In this document: positions 47,189-56,239 of the stretch, piece by piece
Position numbering within the stretch: position 1 is the first letter of the stretch
How the letters are laid out: every line of letters begins with the position of its first letter
Assembly (NCBI GenBank): GCA_003165595.1
Contig: PLWQ01000013.1
Location: 164,024 to 228,023, forward strand
DNA from: Fibrobacterota bacterium
Lineage (GTDB): Bacteria; Fibrobacterota; Chitinivibrionia; Chitinivibrionales; FEN-1185
DNA: 64,000 bases
Reading direction: 5' to 3'
Notes under the pieces: generated by a model
The model's database searches: none
What the model was told of the DNA's origin: nothing
The model's input: only the letters and a program-made list of their open reading frames with translations
Position numbers and translations under genes: made by a program

Positions 47189-48001
47189 TTACATCTCGCG
47201 TCCATGGGGAGCGTGCTTCGACTTCGGATGGCCGTTTTTGCCGGCATGCGCCTTCCCGGACTGTTTGGACGGAGAGGCAGATTGAGCCTTGTCGTCGCCT
47301 GCGGGAGCGGCGGTTGCGCGTTTCGCAAGTGCGCCTGCCGGCGGCTGTCCATGATTCTCCGATGCGAGCAGCGCGCGGTTCGTCACTGCCTCCCTTTGAT
47401 GTTGTATCTGCATCGGCACCGGGACAACATGGTGATCGCGCGCAGCAACAAGTTCCACCGCGGTTGGCCGGGCCGGAATTCCGCCGGCGCCGCCGTTGAA
47501 GCTGACACGGTTGACCGTTGCGGTATTGGTCACCACCACTTTCGTGTAGGTAGTGTGGACCACGGAGACATTCACATTTGTCACCGAACGGTTGTATCTG
47601 AAGACTCCTTCATGCCAATAGCCTCCCGCGTACCCGACGCCGGTATAGCCGAATCCATAGCACACCCCTCCGTAGAATCCGACATGGCGGCCCCAATATC
47701 CTTCATGCCATACATAGATGCCGTCGGACCAGCCCCAGTAGCCCGGCGTCCACAGCAACCCCTGCCGCGGGGCAAGAACCCAGATTCCCGGCACCCAATA
47801 GTAGCCGTCATCGCCATACGCCCAATAGCCGGGAACCCACAGGTATCCGGCTGCGGGACACTCCGGCTGATCGTAGACCGGCAGCGCCGGGGGCGCTACC
47901 TGAATGGAAACAGCCACAGAGACCTCGGCCGGACACGGAGAAACAGCAAATAGAACCAGATACGACACTGCGATCGAAAGGAAAGACATGGCTGCGCGCA
48001 T
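47189..48001 (-). CDS. exported YXWGXW-repeat protein
   Basis: The 270-residue protein has a signal peptide (MSFLSIAVSYLVLFAVSPCPA) and then tandem aromatic units: YLWVPGYWAYGDDGYYWVPG, LLWTPGYWGWSDGIYVWHEG, a run of Trp, Tyr and Gly. This is the WxxGxW/YXWGXW repeat family seen in exported bacterial proteins of unknown function. The C-terminal half is low in complexity, with polar, Lys/His-rich stretches (HAGKNGHPKSKHAPHG). GAGGGTAAATCT before the ATG is a good ribosome-binding site. A sigma54-like element lies upstream. Confidence 0.85.
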   Translation of the reverse strand: MRAAMSFLSIAVSYLVLFAVSPCPAEVSVAVSIQVAPPALPVYDQPECPAAGYLWVPGYWAYGDDGYYWVPGIWVLAPRQGLLWTPGYWGWSDGIYVWHEGYWGRHVGFYGGVCYGFGYTGVGYAGGYWHEGVFRYNRSVTNVNVSVVHTTYTKVVVTNTATVNRVSFNGGAGGIPARPTAVELVAARDHHVVPVPMQIQHQREAVTNRALLASENHGQPPAGALAKRATAAPAGDDKAQSASPSKQSGKAHAGKNGHPKSKHAPHGREM

Positions 48002-48073
48002 AGATTTACCCTCACGTTTGAAGAGGTGTGTCGGCGGCCGTTTGCAAGATTCTTGCCATGACTATTGATTAAA

Positions 48074-48089
48074 CGCAAAGTATATGCCA
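48074..48089 (-). promoter_or_regulatory. candidate sigma54 (-24/-12) promoter
   Basis: The minus strand reads TGGCATATACTTTGCG: TGGCA and TTGC, separated as in the consensus, with the GG and GC ten bases apart. It lies about 70 bases before the YXWGXW-repeat gene, so transcription would start near 48062. The match covers nine conserved bases. Confidence 0.45.
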
Positions 48090-48549
48090 GCGCTGAAAAT
48101 AGGTAAATCAATCAAAAAAACACATAGCCAGTTCTGCCAAGCAACTCCTCTTGACGTTTTGGTGTATCGCGTACTCGTTTTGGTTTGAAGGAAGGCACGT
48201 TTTCAAGTTTCTTGATGGAATTCATAAGTATAGGTATGAGGAACAAATGAACTTGTTGGCAACGAACTAAGTTCATCGAAGCAAGGTTCGCGTCCGCAGG
48301 CAAGGCCGGGAATTTATTGTCAAACGCGAGCGGTCGGGTATCATCGCAAAAATGGCCATGAATAGCTCGCGCGCATGCGGTTTCTTTATTCGCCGACGGT
48401 TTTTTTGGCGCGACCCATCACTTGTGTGTACCATCCCGTTTCCCGCCTCCATCCTTTACAGCAACCGCCCCGGAATGCCCCCGCCCCGTCATTCCTGACG
48501 CGGCGTGCCCGCCGGAACGGGGCAGGCAACTGAATGGCGAGGAAACACT

Positions 48550-48576
48550 AAAGGTTTGAAAAAAAAACACCGATAA
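48550..48576 (+). promoter_or_regulatory. sigma28 (FliA)-type promoter of flagellin
   Basis: AAAGGTTT (48550-48557), an 11-base spacer of nearly pure A, and ACCGATAA (48569-48576) match the TAAAGTTT-N11-GCCGATAA consensus at 6/8 and 7/8 positions. Transcription would start near 48584 and give a leader of about 165 bases. Confidence 0.65.
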
Positions 48577-48677
48577 CTTAAAACGAGGACGGAACAATGA
48601 GAGCAAAAGAAAGATCGAAGACGGAAAGTTCAAAGCAAGAAAAGGCTGAAAGTCAAAGGCGGAAATAATTCCCCAAA

Positions 48678-48741
48678 CGGCAAGGATGCCGGAAACACTG
48701 AATGATATCTTTCGCATGGGTATCATTCGCAACAAGGAGGT
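48678..48741 (+). promoter_or_regulatory. candidate CsrA-binding sites in the flagellin leader
   Basis: CGGC-AAGGAT-GCCG (48678-48691) is a small hairpin with GGA in its loop, the preferred CsrA target. ACAAGGAGGT (48732-48741) matches the CsrA consensus and overlaps the ribosome-binding site AAGGAGG. Between them GAATGATA and TATCATTC (48700-48728) form an 8-base stem. No csrA or fliW gene is in the window. Confidence 0.45.
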
Positions 48742-48747
48742 TCTCTA

Positions 48748-49599
48748 ATGCGTATCAATCATAACATCTCCGCGATGGTAACGCAGAGTGCGCTTTACTC
48801 TGTGGGCGTTGACATGGCGCAGTCTTTGGAGAGGCTGTCGACGGGCCTTCGGATCAACCGCGCAAGCGACGATGCCGCCGGACTCGGCGTTTCGGAAAAC
48901 CTGCGCACGCAGGTGAACGGAACAGCCCAGGCAACCCGCAATGCGCAAGATGGAATAGCGGCCCTTAACATAGCGGAAGGTGCGGCAAACGAAGTGTCCG
49001 CGATCCTCCAGCGCATGCGCGAGCTTGCGGTGCAGACATCCAACGATACGCTTACGTCGACGGAACGCGCCTATACGCAGCAGGAATATTCCGCGCTGCA
49101 GGCGGAAATAGACCGTATTTCGAACGCGACAAACTACAACAAACAATCGCTCATTTCCTCCACGGCCAACCAGCGTTTCGGTGCGGTGGGAGCGGGCTCA
49201 CTGTTGTGGGTGGATGCCAACAGCGTCGTGGGTGTGGACAGCATTACCATTACGATTGACACTCTTACCACGACCGGCCTCGGCATCGCTGTGGGCACAA
49301 CCGACCTTACCACCCAGAACGACTCGGTTGCAGCCATCAGCCTCATCGACAACGCCATCGACAGCGTCAACAAGATGCGCGGCGACGTCGGTGCGTATGT
49401 CAACAGGCTCGAGCATGCCATCAACAACCTGAACGTGTCGAACACCAACCAGCAGGCTGCCGAATCCCAGATCCGCGACGTGGATTTTGCGGCACAGACC
49501 TCGCAGTACACGAGGGACCAGATCCTTACGCAATCCGCTACGGCGATGCTGGCCCAGGCGAATTCGGTACCGCAGAGCGTGCTCACGCTGCTCAAGTAA
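48748..49599 (+). CDS. flagellin
   Basis: The 283-residue protein consists almost only of the conserved D0/D1 domains. The N-terminus is MRINHNISAMVTQSALYSVG with LERLSTGLRINRASDDAAGL, and the C-terminus is SQIRDVDFAAQTSQYTRDQI and LAQANSVPQSVLTLLK. Only a short central segment replaces the usual variable D2/D3 region. It is secreted through the flagellar export system and forms the filament. It is the only flagellar gene in the window and carries its own promoter and terminator. A GT2 gene follows on the opposite strand, but no link to glycosylation is shown. Confidence 0.96.
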   Translation: MRINHNISAMVTQSALYSVGVDMAQSLERLSTGLRINRASDDAAGLGVSENLRTQVNGTAQATRNAQDGIAALNIAEGAANEVSAILQRMRELAVQTSNDTLTSTERAYTQQEYSALQAEIDRISNATNYNKQSLISSTANQRFGAVGAGSLLWVDANSVVGVDSITITIDTLTTTGLGIAVGTTDLTTQNDSVAAISLIDNAIDSVNKMRGDVGAYVNRLEHAINNLNVSNTNQQAAESQIRDVDFAAQTSQYTRDQILTQSATAMLAQANSVPQSVLTLLK

Positions 49600-49623
49600 G
49601 TCTAACGGTTCGGTAGGTTTTGA

Positions 49624-49649
49624 AAGGGGAAGCCGCAAGGCTTCCCCTT
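49624..49649 (+). terminator. flagellin terminator
   Basis: Perfect 11-base arms AAGGGGAAGCC and GGCTTCCCCTT flank the loop GCAA, 24 bases after the flagellin stop. No long T-run follows. It may serve both convergent genes. Confidence 0.75.
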
Positions 49650-49741
49650 CGCATGTGCGCGCCGGTGAATCCCACAGCGAGCGAATTCAAATATTTCTTT
49701 GACCATAACCGGCGGCGAAACGGCGTTAGGTGCACGCCGGG

Positions 49742-50695
49742 CTACCGCTGACCAGGCTCGAAAATCTTGTCGATTATGTACAGCGGCCGCTTCTTGATTT
49801 CCTCGGTTATTCTGCCCACATATTCGCCGATCACCCCAAGCGTAATCATCTGGATTCCCGACATGATGAGAATCGCAACCATCAGCGACGACCAGCCCGG
49901 TACCGTTTTCGAGGTGAACAGTTTGATGTAGAGGACATGAACGGAATACAGCAATCCGGCGAGCGCGGACAGGAATCCGAACCACATCACCACCCGGACC
50001 GGCGCGGTTGAAAACGACGTAATGGCGTCAACGGCGAAGCGGACCATTTTATGGAACGGGTATTTGGTGCTTCCGGCGAACCGCTCCCGGCGCTGATAGG
50101 GAATGCCGGTCTGATTAAAGCCGATCCATGCCACCATACCGCGCAGGAAACGATGGCGCTCCGGCATGCTTTTGAGCGTGTCGACGGTGCGCCGGCTCAT
50201 GATCCGGAAATCTCCGGTGTCAACCGGAATGGATATTTTGGTGATCCACCGCAACAGCCGGTAGAAGAACTTGGCGGTGATCCGTTTGAAAAAGGTTTCT
50301 CCCTTGCGTCCCGCGCGAACCGCATAGACAACGTCGAACCCCTCTCGATACTTTTTGTAAAGGTCGGCGATGAATTCGGGCGGGTCCTGGAGATCGGCGT
50401 CGATGAGCACCACCGCATTACCCTTTGCGATGTCGATGCCTGCGCTCACGGCGATCTGGTGGCCGAAATTGCGGGAAAAATTGACGATTCTAAATTGGGG
50501 AAGCTCTGCGAAAAACCCGAGCAGCAGTGCAAGACTTTCGTCGCGGGAACCGTCGTTTACCAGGACAAACTCGACGTCTTTTTCGCCGATGCCGCACGCG
50601 CCATAGAGGAGTCCAATCAGCCCCAGGAGCCGCTTGTGCAGCTCAGGAATGACAGCCGCCTCGTTGTAGATTGGAATGACAATCGACAGTTCCAT
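49742..50695 (-). CDS. GT2 family glycosyltransferase (polyprenyl-phosphate hexosyltransferase type)
   Basis: A protein of about 317 residues of the DPM1/GtrB/ArnC type. The GT-A domain starts MELSIVIPIYNEAAVIPEL, has VVLIDADLQDPPEFI, the QDP metal block, and VVYAVRAGRKGETFFKRITA and RFLRGMVAWIG. Two C-terminal transmembrane segments follow (VVMWFGFLSALAGLLYSVHV and LMVAILIMSGIQMITLGVIG). Such enzymes load glucose, mannose or aminoarabinose on undecaprenyl phosphate. It could supply the donor for the GT39-like enzyme at 4938-6530, an inference. The start at 50695 (MELSIV) omits an eight-residue extension. Confidence 0.9.
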   Translation of the reverse strand: MELSIVIPIYNEAAVIPELHKRLLGLIGLLYGACGIGEKDVEFVLVNDGSRDESLALLLGFFAELPQFRIVNFSRNFGHQIAVSAGIDIAKGNAVVLIDADLQDPPEFIADLYKKYREGFDVVYAVRAGRKGETFFKRITAKFFYRLLRWITKISIPVDTGDFRIMSRRTVDTLKSMPERHRFLRGMVAWIGFNQTGIPYQRRERFAGSTKYPFHKMVRFAVDAITSFSTAPVRVVMWFGFLSALAGLLYSVHVLYIKLFTSKTVPGWSSLMVAILIMSGIQMITLGVIGEYVGRITEEIKKRPLYIIDKIFEPGQR

Positions 50696-50870
50696 GAGAC
50701 GAAATCCGTTTCTGTGCATGCGTTTGAGGAAGGGACGATCAGAATCTCTTCCCGGGTTTTGGCCGCCCCCGGCATTTTACCGAAGTGTTCAAAATAGGTT
50801 GCCTGGATTCACGCTGGCAAGCAAAAGTCGCGCGGTGCAGGACGGCGCAAAGGCTCATCGGCAACCGGCG

Positions 50871-52889
50871 CTAGCGCGGCTGGTTTGCGGCATCGAGGAA
50901 TGAATTAAGGTACGAATATTCGGATGAGACCCGATTGAGCAGGAACTTTGTGTGGAGGTCGTTTGCGTTGAGACGCAGAGCAGTCTGATAGTTTGAAATA
51001 ATCTGTTCGAAAATGGCCTTGCTTTCGAGCAGGTTTCTCACGACTGCGTCTCGTGGCTGATTAAAATCCTGCGCCATCCTGACGTTGTATTCCTTGAATT
51101 CCAGTATTTGCCCGCCCAGGGTGAAGCCCATGGCCTCGAAATTGCTGTCGATGGTCGCCTTAATGGCTGCCGCGGAATCGGTGTCCATGTCGTACAGTTG
51201 CGGAAAGATGTTCTTTCTGTACTTTACAAGAGGGACAAGGCCCATAAACGGTTTGTCGAGCAGCTTGAACTTTGAAAAGATGATGCACGGCTTGTCGTCG
51301 GTATTGAGCGGGACTTCTCCGCGGAATTCGTCGATCGCCTCCTGATCGAAAACAAAACCGTTGAACAAGTCGTAGACGTCAAAGACATTCACCTGCGCCA
51401 GGTCTTCCCGCAGCCGGGCGTCCCCCAGCAGCGCCTTCGCCATCTTGAAATCAACTTTGAGGGGCGCCTTGGAACCGAGCAGCACGGTGTGCCCGATTGT
51501 CTTGTATCCTCCCGAATAATAGACGGCAACGTACGGAAACGCCGCATGGAAGGTTGCAAGAATCACTTTGTAATCTTTTTCCAGTATGCCGTGCAAAGGT
51601 ATCCACTGGCACATGATTCCACGGTCGGCAAGCCTGTCGCGGCACAGCTGATAAAATTCCTTTGTGTACAGTATCCAGCTGTCGCTGCTGGTAGGGTGGG
51701 TGGCGTCGGCGCTGATAATATCGAATCGTTTGCGGGTGGTGAGGACGTAGTTCCGGCCGTCATTGACGATCAGGTTGACCTTGGGGTTGTGGATCACGTC
51801 GTGGTTTTCGTCGGAGAAATATCGTGAGGCGTCGAATGCCTGTTTGCATATCTCCACACAGTCAACGTGCTCCAGGCCCGGCAGCCCGGCTATTGAGCCG
51901 GCCACGATGCCGCTGCCAAACGTCACGATGAGCGCGTTTTTCGGCGCCGGTGCGTACAGCGCCGGCAACGTGCTCAGGAACCTGAATGCCCGCATGCTGA
52001 AATAGTCGGTGCTCACTTCTCCGGTGCCGTCAATAAGGAAGAACTTCTGGCCGGTCTTTTGAATGTCCTGAAAGACGGCGGTCGTGCCGTTGACATTTTC
52101 CTTGCAGTAAAGCAATCGGTTGGCCGGCGGCGGGTACTTGGCCGTATACACGCTCAAGAACGCGTTCCTCGGCACGGCCACGATTGCGACGAGGACGCAC
52201 AGCGACAGACAGGCCGAAAGAACGGCCTTCGACCGTTTGCCAAGTGTCGACCCGAGAATGATGCATGCCAGACCGGTGAGGACATTGACGATACTAAGGA
52301 CAATAATGCTGTTCTGCACCCCCCGGAGAGGAATGAGGACAAAGCCTCCGGCAATTGATCCGAGAACGCCGCCGACGGTGTTGAGGCCGTATACTTCACC
52401 GAAGGATTTTCCGAACGCGCCCGATTTTTCGGAATACATCCTCGTGAAGAGAGGGAATGCACCACCCATCAACGCGGTGGGGAGAAAAAGCGCCAGAGAA
52501 AATACCATGAAGCGAATGGCTATTTCGCCGCTCCACCCGGTTCCGAACACTTTGTTGAGGTCGATTATCAGGCCGTTGAGTCCGGAAATCAGTGGAATCG
52601 AGAGGATGCACAGAAATCCGATGCACGTTTCCAGACACCCCAGGAAGAGGAATGCGTCCTTTCTTTTATCTGTAAACCGTGAGACGAGAAATCCTCCGGC
52701 CATGATGCCGAAGAGAAATGTGGTAAGCATAATGGCAAACGAATGAATGCTGTTGTCTACAAAGTATTTGAGGACCCTGAACCACACGACCTCGTAGGCC
52801 ATGGTACAGAATCCCGCTGCCAGGGCAACGAGCAGAATGAGCCACTGTTTTGCGCTGGAAGAAGGAAGGGGAGCGACAGACGGTTTCAT
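50871..52889 (-). CDS. spermidine synthase-like protein with N-terminal membrane domain
   Basis: The 672-residue protein has seven or eight transmembrane segments (residues 15-235; GFCTMAYEVVWFRVLKYFVD is the signature first helix). A soluble aminopropyltransferase-like domain follows: LIVTFGSGIVAGSIAGLPGL (glycine loop), HVDCVEICKQAFDASRYF (acidic strand) and VNDGRNYVLTTRKRFDIISA. The catalytic Asp block is present as SADATHP rather than D(S/P)xDP. Spermidine synthase-like proteins of this layout are widespread but often have no proven polyamine activity. Its start overlaps the membrane protein gene before it by four bases, and that protein resembles its own membrane half. Confidence 0.82.
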   Translation of the reverse strand: MKPSVAPLPSSSAKQWLILLVALAAGFCTMAYEVVWFRVLKYFVDNSIHSFAIMLTTFLFGIMAGGFLVSRFTDKRKDAFLFLGCLETCIGFLCILSIPLISGLNGLIIDLNKVFGTGWSGEIAIRFMVFSLALFLPTALMGGAFPLFTRMYSEKSGAFGKSFGEVYGLNTVGGVLGSIAGGFVLIPLRGVQNSIIVLSIVNVLTGLACIILGSTLGKRSKAVLSACLSLCVLVAIVAVPRNAFLSVYTAKYPPPANRLLYCKENVNGTTAVFQDIQKTGQKFFLIDGTGEVSTDYFSMRAFRFLSTLPALYAPAPKNALIVTFGSGIVAGSIAGLPGLEHVDCVEICKQAFDASRYFSDENHDVIHNPKVNLIVNDGRNYVLTTRKRFDIISADATHPTSSDSWILYTKEFYQLCRDRLADRGIMCQWIPLHGILEKDYKVILATFHAAFPYVAVYYSGGYKTIGHTVLLGSKAPLKVDFKMAKALLGDARLREDLAQVNVFDVYDLFNGFVFDQEAIDEFRGEVPLNTDDKPCIIFSKFKLLDKPFMGLVPLVKYRKNIFPQLYDMDTDSAAAIKATIDSNFEAMGFTLGGQILEFKEYNVRMAQDFNQPRDAVVRNLLESKAIFEQIISNYQTALRLNANDLHTKFLLNRVSSEYSYLNSFLDAANQPR

Positions 52890-53533
52890 GCGGTCTCACT
52901 TCCCGCCACAGAAGATCGTGAGGCTGCAAATGCCGCAAGCGCAATGGCCAGATCAAGGCCTGCGGCTGCGATAACCGTCTCTTTCATGCCGAGTGATCCG
53001 AGAAGAACAAAAACCGTAACGATGCAGCCGAGAACACTGCCCAAAGTATTGACGGAGTACAATGTTCCGATGTCGCTCCCTCGTCGATTCTGCCGGCCGG
53101 CAAACATCCTCACGGCAACCGGGAATGTTGCTCCCATGAGTGTCGTGGGAACAATCATGAGACCGACGGACATGCAGAAGATTGTTATTCGGAAGAGAAG
53201 GAAGCTGGGTCCCCAAAGATTGGATATTCCAAGATACAGGCTCTGGGAAAAAGGAAATGCAACCAGCAGACAAATGGTGGAAACGAATATGCCCAGATGA
53301 AGGAACGAGAACAGGACAAGGTTGTTCTTGGTTTTGTCGGCCATCCTGCCGAAAATGATACCACCCGCGGCCATGCCGAGCATGAATGCGGCGAGTACGG
53401 TGCTTACCGCGAATACCGTCACGCCGAACACCAGGTTGAACATGCGCGCCCACACCACTTCGTAAACCAGATTGCAGAAACCGGACAGAAAGAACAGAAA
53501 GATCGTGAGAGCGGCGAACAGGGAACGGGGCAT
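52886..53533 (-). CDS. stand-alone membrane half of an MFS-type spermidine synthase-like protein
   Basis: This protein of about 215 residues has six to seven transmembrane segments. It resembles the membrane half of the gene that follows: FCNLVYEVVWARMFNLVFGV matches CTMAYEVVWFRVLKYFVD there, and MIVPTTLMGATFPVAVRMF matches LFLPTALMGGAFPLFTRMY. I infer that the two proteins are halves that sit side by side as in fused family members with duplicated membrane parts. AAAGGAG lies six bases before the ATG at 53533; an ATG one codon earlier is equally possible. Confidence 0.75.
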   Translation of the reverse strand: MPRSLFAALTIFLFFLSGFCNLVYEVVWARMFNLVFGVTVFAVSTVLAAFMLGMAAGGIIFGRMADKTKNNLVLFSFLHLGIFVSTICLLVAFPFSQSLYLGISNLWGPSFLLFRITIFCMSVGLMIVPTTLMGATFPVAVRMFAGRQNRRGSDIGTLYSVNTLGSVLGCIVTVFVLLGSLGMKETVIAAAGLDLAIALAAFAASRSSVAGSETA

Positions 53534-53947
53534 CATTGTCTCCTTTGACAACGGCTCGGATCGGCCGCGCATGCGGTTTTTTTGCAAAGCAGAATATACT
53601 ATTCTTTTGCGTGTGTGCGGTGGGAGAAGTGCGAGCCGTCACCGCCGGTTGTGAAAACAATTTCGAGACATTTGGCGTTTTCCGTTGTATATTTTATTGT
53701 GGGAGGAGGGGGTGCTGTTTTGAAAATATGGAATATCGTATCGTTGTGTCTCTGTCCCGCGAAATGTCTACGTAGGACAACCTTCCTCACTGGCAGCGGC
53801 CGACCCGTTTTCCTGTTTTGCTGCGAGCATCCCGAAGAAACTGAAAGGCGCGGTTTCCCCCGGGAGGCCGGCGACAGGAAATTCGAATATACCAGTAAAT
53901 AGTAACGGACCAATTTACTCACATCACTTCAATTGGGGGGTCTTTTT
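53534..53947. other. 414-base gap between divergent genes
   Basis: No coding frame here looks real. A short inverted repeat, AGAATA-TAC-TATTCT, lies near 53590. The sequence before the ATG at 53948 has the ribosome-binding stretch TTGGGGGGTC; I saw no consensus promoter. Confidence 0.5.
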
Positions 53948-55633
53948 ATGGCTCGATGTTCAAAGGTAGTAACCGCGATTGTGCTTGCAGGGGCGTTCCT
54001 TTTTTACGGCAATGCCCAGCCGGTCAGTATCACCGGGACCATCAAGGACTCAACGACGCAAAAGGGAATAAGCGGCGCCACCGTCAAGCTCAAGCTCGCT
54101 AACGACAGCACCACAACAAACGCAAGCGGCGCCTACGCATTCTCAACGGGTGTGAAATTCTTCGGCGCCGGGGAAAACCAAATTGTTCACACTGCGTTTT
54201 TCAAACAGAATCTCCTGAACTTCGGCGTGGCGAGCCAGGGCGAAAAGGTTCGCATCAGCCTTTATAATCTTTCGGGCCGCATGGTGGCATCACTTCTCGA
54301 CCGAAGCCTCGCCTCGGGTAACTACCAGATCAACCCGTACCTGCCTACCCTGGCGAGCCAAGTCTATTTCGTCAAGCTTGAAGTCGGTTCGCGAACAGCC
54401 ATGTTCACCATGCCGCTTTCCGGCAAGCTCGCCGCCGTTTCGGGCGGCTTGCTGAGGAAGATCGGCGTTGCCGGGTCCGAGGGAACGCTGGCAAAAGCCG
54501 CGGCCGCGATCGACACACTTACAGTTACTGCATCGGGATATGTCACCACAAGCAAGCCGGTTACGTCTTACTCCGGGACATACAGCTTCTCCATTTTCAG
54601 TGTCTGCGCCGACCCGAACAGGTACGTCACCTGGGACAACGGATCGTATTCGGGATGCCAGACGGTGGCCCTTATCATGGTGGAAGATTCTTACCTCACC
54701 GGAGCCACAGTTTTGGCCCACGTGAGAAGTACGGCCGACACCGTCGGATTCGGAATCGTCCTCAAGAAGGATCCGACGACGGCCGGTCAGTATCTCGACT
54801 CCGTTCATTTTTCTATTATTAGTTCCGATTCGGCAAAACACCTTATCAAGGTCCGGGACAGGGGCACGTTCAACGACAGCGTCATGTGCTCGTATGTTGT
54901 TTGTCCCGGAAGCGCCGGCACTCCGGCGACCGTCTCGGGCATGGGTGTGCAGTGGTCGGGCAACGCCGGAAGCGTAGGTCCGGGAGCCTCGCAATACTTT
55001 GGCCTGGCCATGCCGGTCATTGTCAATCTCAATGATCCCGACCTCACCGACTCGATTGCATTCGTGACCGCAAAGGACGATGCCGACCCAGTGGGCATTG
55101 TCATGACCCTGCATCAGCTTACCACGTCTTTCGGCTCCTACACCGGCAAGCTTTATGTTTCAACAGCCGGTTCGTCTCAGGCCAATGGCGTCCTCAAGGT
55201 AATTGCAAAGTACGATACCAACGGTAATGGAGAGAACATCACGTTGCTGTATGACGATCTCGATCCGCCCCAGGTTGAGCAGGGGAGCATCTGCACATGG
55301 TTCTCGACGGTTGGGGCATTGGCGACGGATTCTGTCGCCTATCATGGGCTCGCGGATACAATGGCCTTGACCCTCACGGACAATGATGTTTCCGCCAGTA
55401 AGGTGGCGGTTCAAATCAAGAGTAAAAAGGACCCGACCGGATTCATTGACAGTCTTACCTTTTCGGGTTCAAGCACCAGCAGGCAGTTCAGCGGGAAAGT
55501 GGGAGTCTCGACAACTGTTTCGCAGGCAGCCAAGAACATCATCGCGGTACAGGCGTCCGACACGGTTACTATAGTCTACAACGATCCGTATCCCATCACC
55601 GTGGTGACTCGGAAAGTGCCCTGGAACCAGTAG
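53948..55633 (+). CDS. secreted multi-domain beta-rich protein, unknown function
   Basis: The protein has about 561 residues. A signal peptide is followed by a carboxypeptidase-regulatory-like unit ([20 protein letters not shown] to [19 protein letters not shown]). Next comes a region like the sorting/FlgD-type domain ([40 protein letters not shown]), placed internally rather than at the C-terminus. About 350 residues of repeated beta-sandwich modules follow ([20 protein letters not shown] and [20 protein letters not shown], a recurring pattern). The start at 53948 follows GGGGGG. I do not recognise the full family; it is probably a surface or secreted protein. Confidence 0.6.
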   Translation: MARCSKVVTAIVLAGAFLFYGNAQPVSITGTIKDSTTQKGISGATVKLKLANDSTTTNASGAYAFSTGVKFFGAGENQIVHTAFFKQNLLNFGVASQGEKVRISLYNLSGRMVASLLDRSLASGNYQINPYLPTLASQVYFVKLEVGSRTAMFTMPLSGKLAAVSGGLLRKIGVAGSEGTLAKAAAAIDTLTVTASGYVTTSKPVTSYSGTYSFSIFSVCADPNRYVTWDNGSYSGCQTVALIMVEDSYLTGATVLAHVRSTADTVGFGIVLKKDPTTAGQYLDSVHFSIISSDSAKHLIKVRDRGTFNDSVMCSYVVCPGSAGTPATVSGMGVQWSGNAGSVGPGASQYFGLAMPVIVNLNDPDLTDSIAFVTAKDDADPVGIVMTLHQLTTSFGSYTGKLYVSTAGSSQANGVLKVIAKYDTNGNGENITLLYDDLDPPQVEQGSICTWFSTVGALATDSVAYHGLADTMALTLTDNDVSASKVAVQIKSKKDPTGFIDSLTFSGSSTSRQFSGKVGVSTTVSQAAKNIIAVQASDTVTIVYNDPYPITVVTRKVPWNQ

Positions 55634-55666
55634 TAGTTCGAATCAAGATCGGTTGATTCTTCGTGA

Positions 55667-55705
55667 CAATGGGAAGGGCGTTGAGCTTTTCCCATTGTTT
55701 TTTTT
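55667..55705 (+). terminator. rho-independent terminator
   Basis: CAATGGGAA (55667-55675) pairs with TTCCCATTG (55689-55697) and is followed by eight T residues. It ends the transcript of the secreted protein gene, whose stop is 34 bases upstream. Confidence 0.8.
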
Positions 55706-55725
55706 GTGCGCCCTGCAGGGCGCAC
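55706..55725. repeat. perfect 20-base palindrome
   Basis: GTGCGCCCTGCAGGGCGCAC reads the same on both strands and follows the terminator directly. It is one of the short GC-rich hairpins scattered through the window's gaps. Confidence 0.75.
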
Positions 55726-56239
55726 CTGCTTGAAGGTGACGAGGAGAGTTCCTCGAAGTCCTTTGCATACCCGACAGGGGGAAGTGTTACCCGGACGGCA
55801 AGAATGGCTTTCGTGGTACAAAAACTGAAGGAAGCCAAAGGCAAAGCGCTGGCCAAAGGAACAGGATGCCTATTGAGGGACCGTATGGGGTGAGAAGACC
55901 AGGTGTTGCAAAGTCCAATGCCTGTGGGTAACCTCGGGGCGCAAACACGAAAGCCGACTGGGATGCATACATCTGCTTTGCAATGATTCGAATTCCTTCC
56001 TTTTGTGAAGGGCAAAAAACGCTTCAATAATTCCACTCTTTGACTTGGCTAATTGCACTGCCGTCCCAGTACCGCACTTCCAACCTCTTTTCCGGATCGA
56101 GTTCATGGATCTCCATTAAATGGTATTTCTTCGCAGGAGCCGCCTCCTTCGTTTTGCCGTACAAACTTAGCAACGATAAAATAGAAGGTTGGCGGCCTCC
56201 CTTCTCTTCTTGTCAAATTAACCGGACACTACTGAAAAA
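55726..56239. other. gap of about 510 bases with a possible gene remnant
   Basis: I found no intact gene. On the minus strand, 56215 to 56037 encodes a frame of about 59 residues without a start near its 5' end that ends in MEIHELDPEKRLEVRYWDG and closes with KEWNY before the stop. It looks more protein-like than chance and may be a 3' remnant; the call is weak. The rest is featureless. Confidence 0.3.

Larger units (their letters stand above)
48002..48747. other. 746-base regulatory gap between divergent genes
   Basis: The gap separates the YXWGXW-repeat gene (leftwards) from flagellin (rightwards). Short frames here (for example around 48112-48303 and 48418-48735) have no start signal or recognisable protein, and I do not call them genes. 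The supported content is the sigma54-like, sigma28-like and CsrA-like sites listed separately. Confidence 0.6.

Noticed and set aside
46982-47953. 323-codon open frame opposite the YXWGXW-repeat gene
   Set aside because: The minus-strand frame has a signal peptide and repeats; the plus frame has neither a family nor a ribosome-binding site.
48418-48735. Minus-strand frame of 105 codons upstream of flagellin
   Set aside because: It covers the sigma28 promoter and the flagellin leader and has no family match.
54290-55114. 274-codon open frame antisense to the secreted protein
   Set aside because: It is a mirror of repeated beta modules and lacks start signals.
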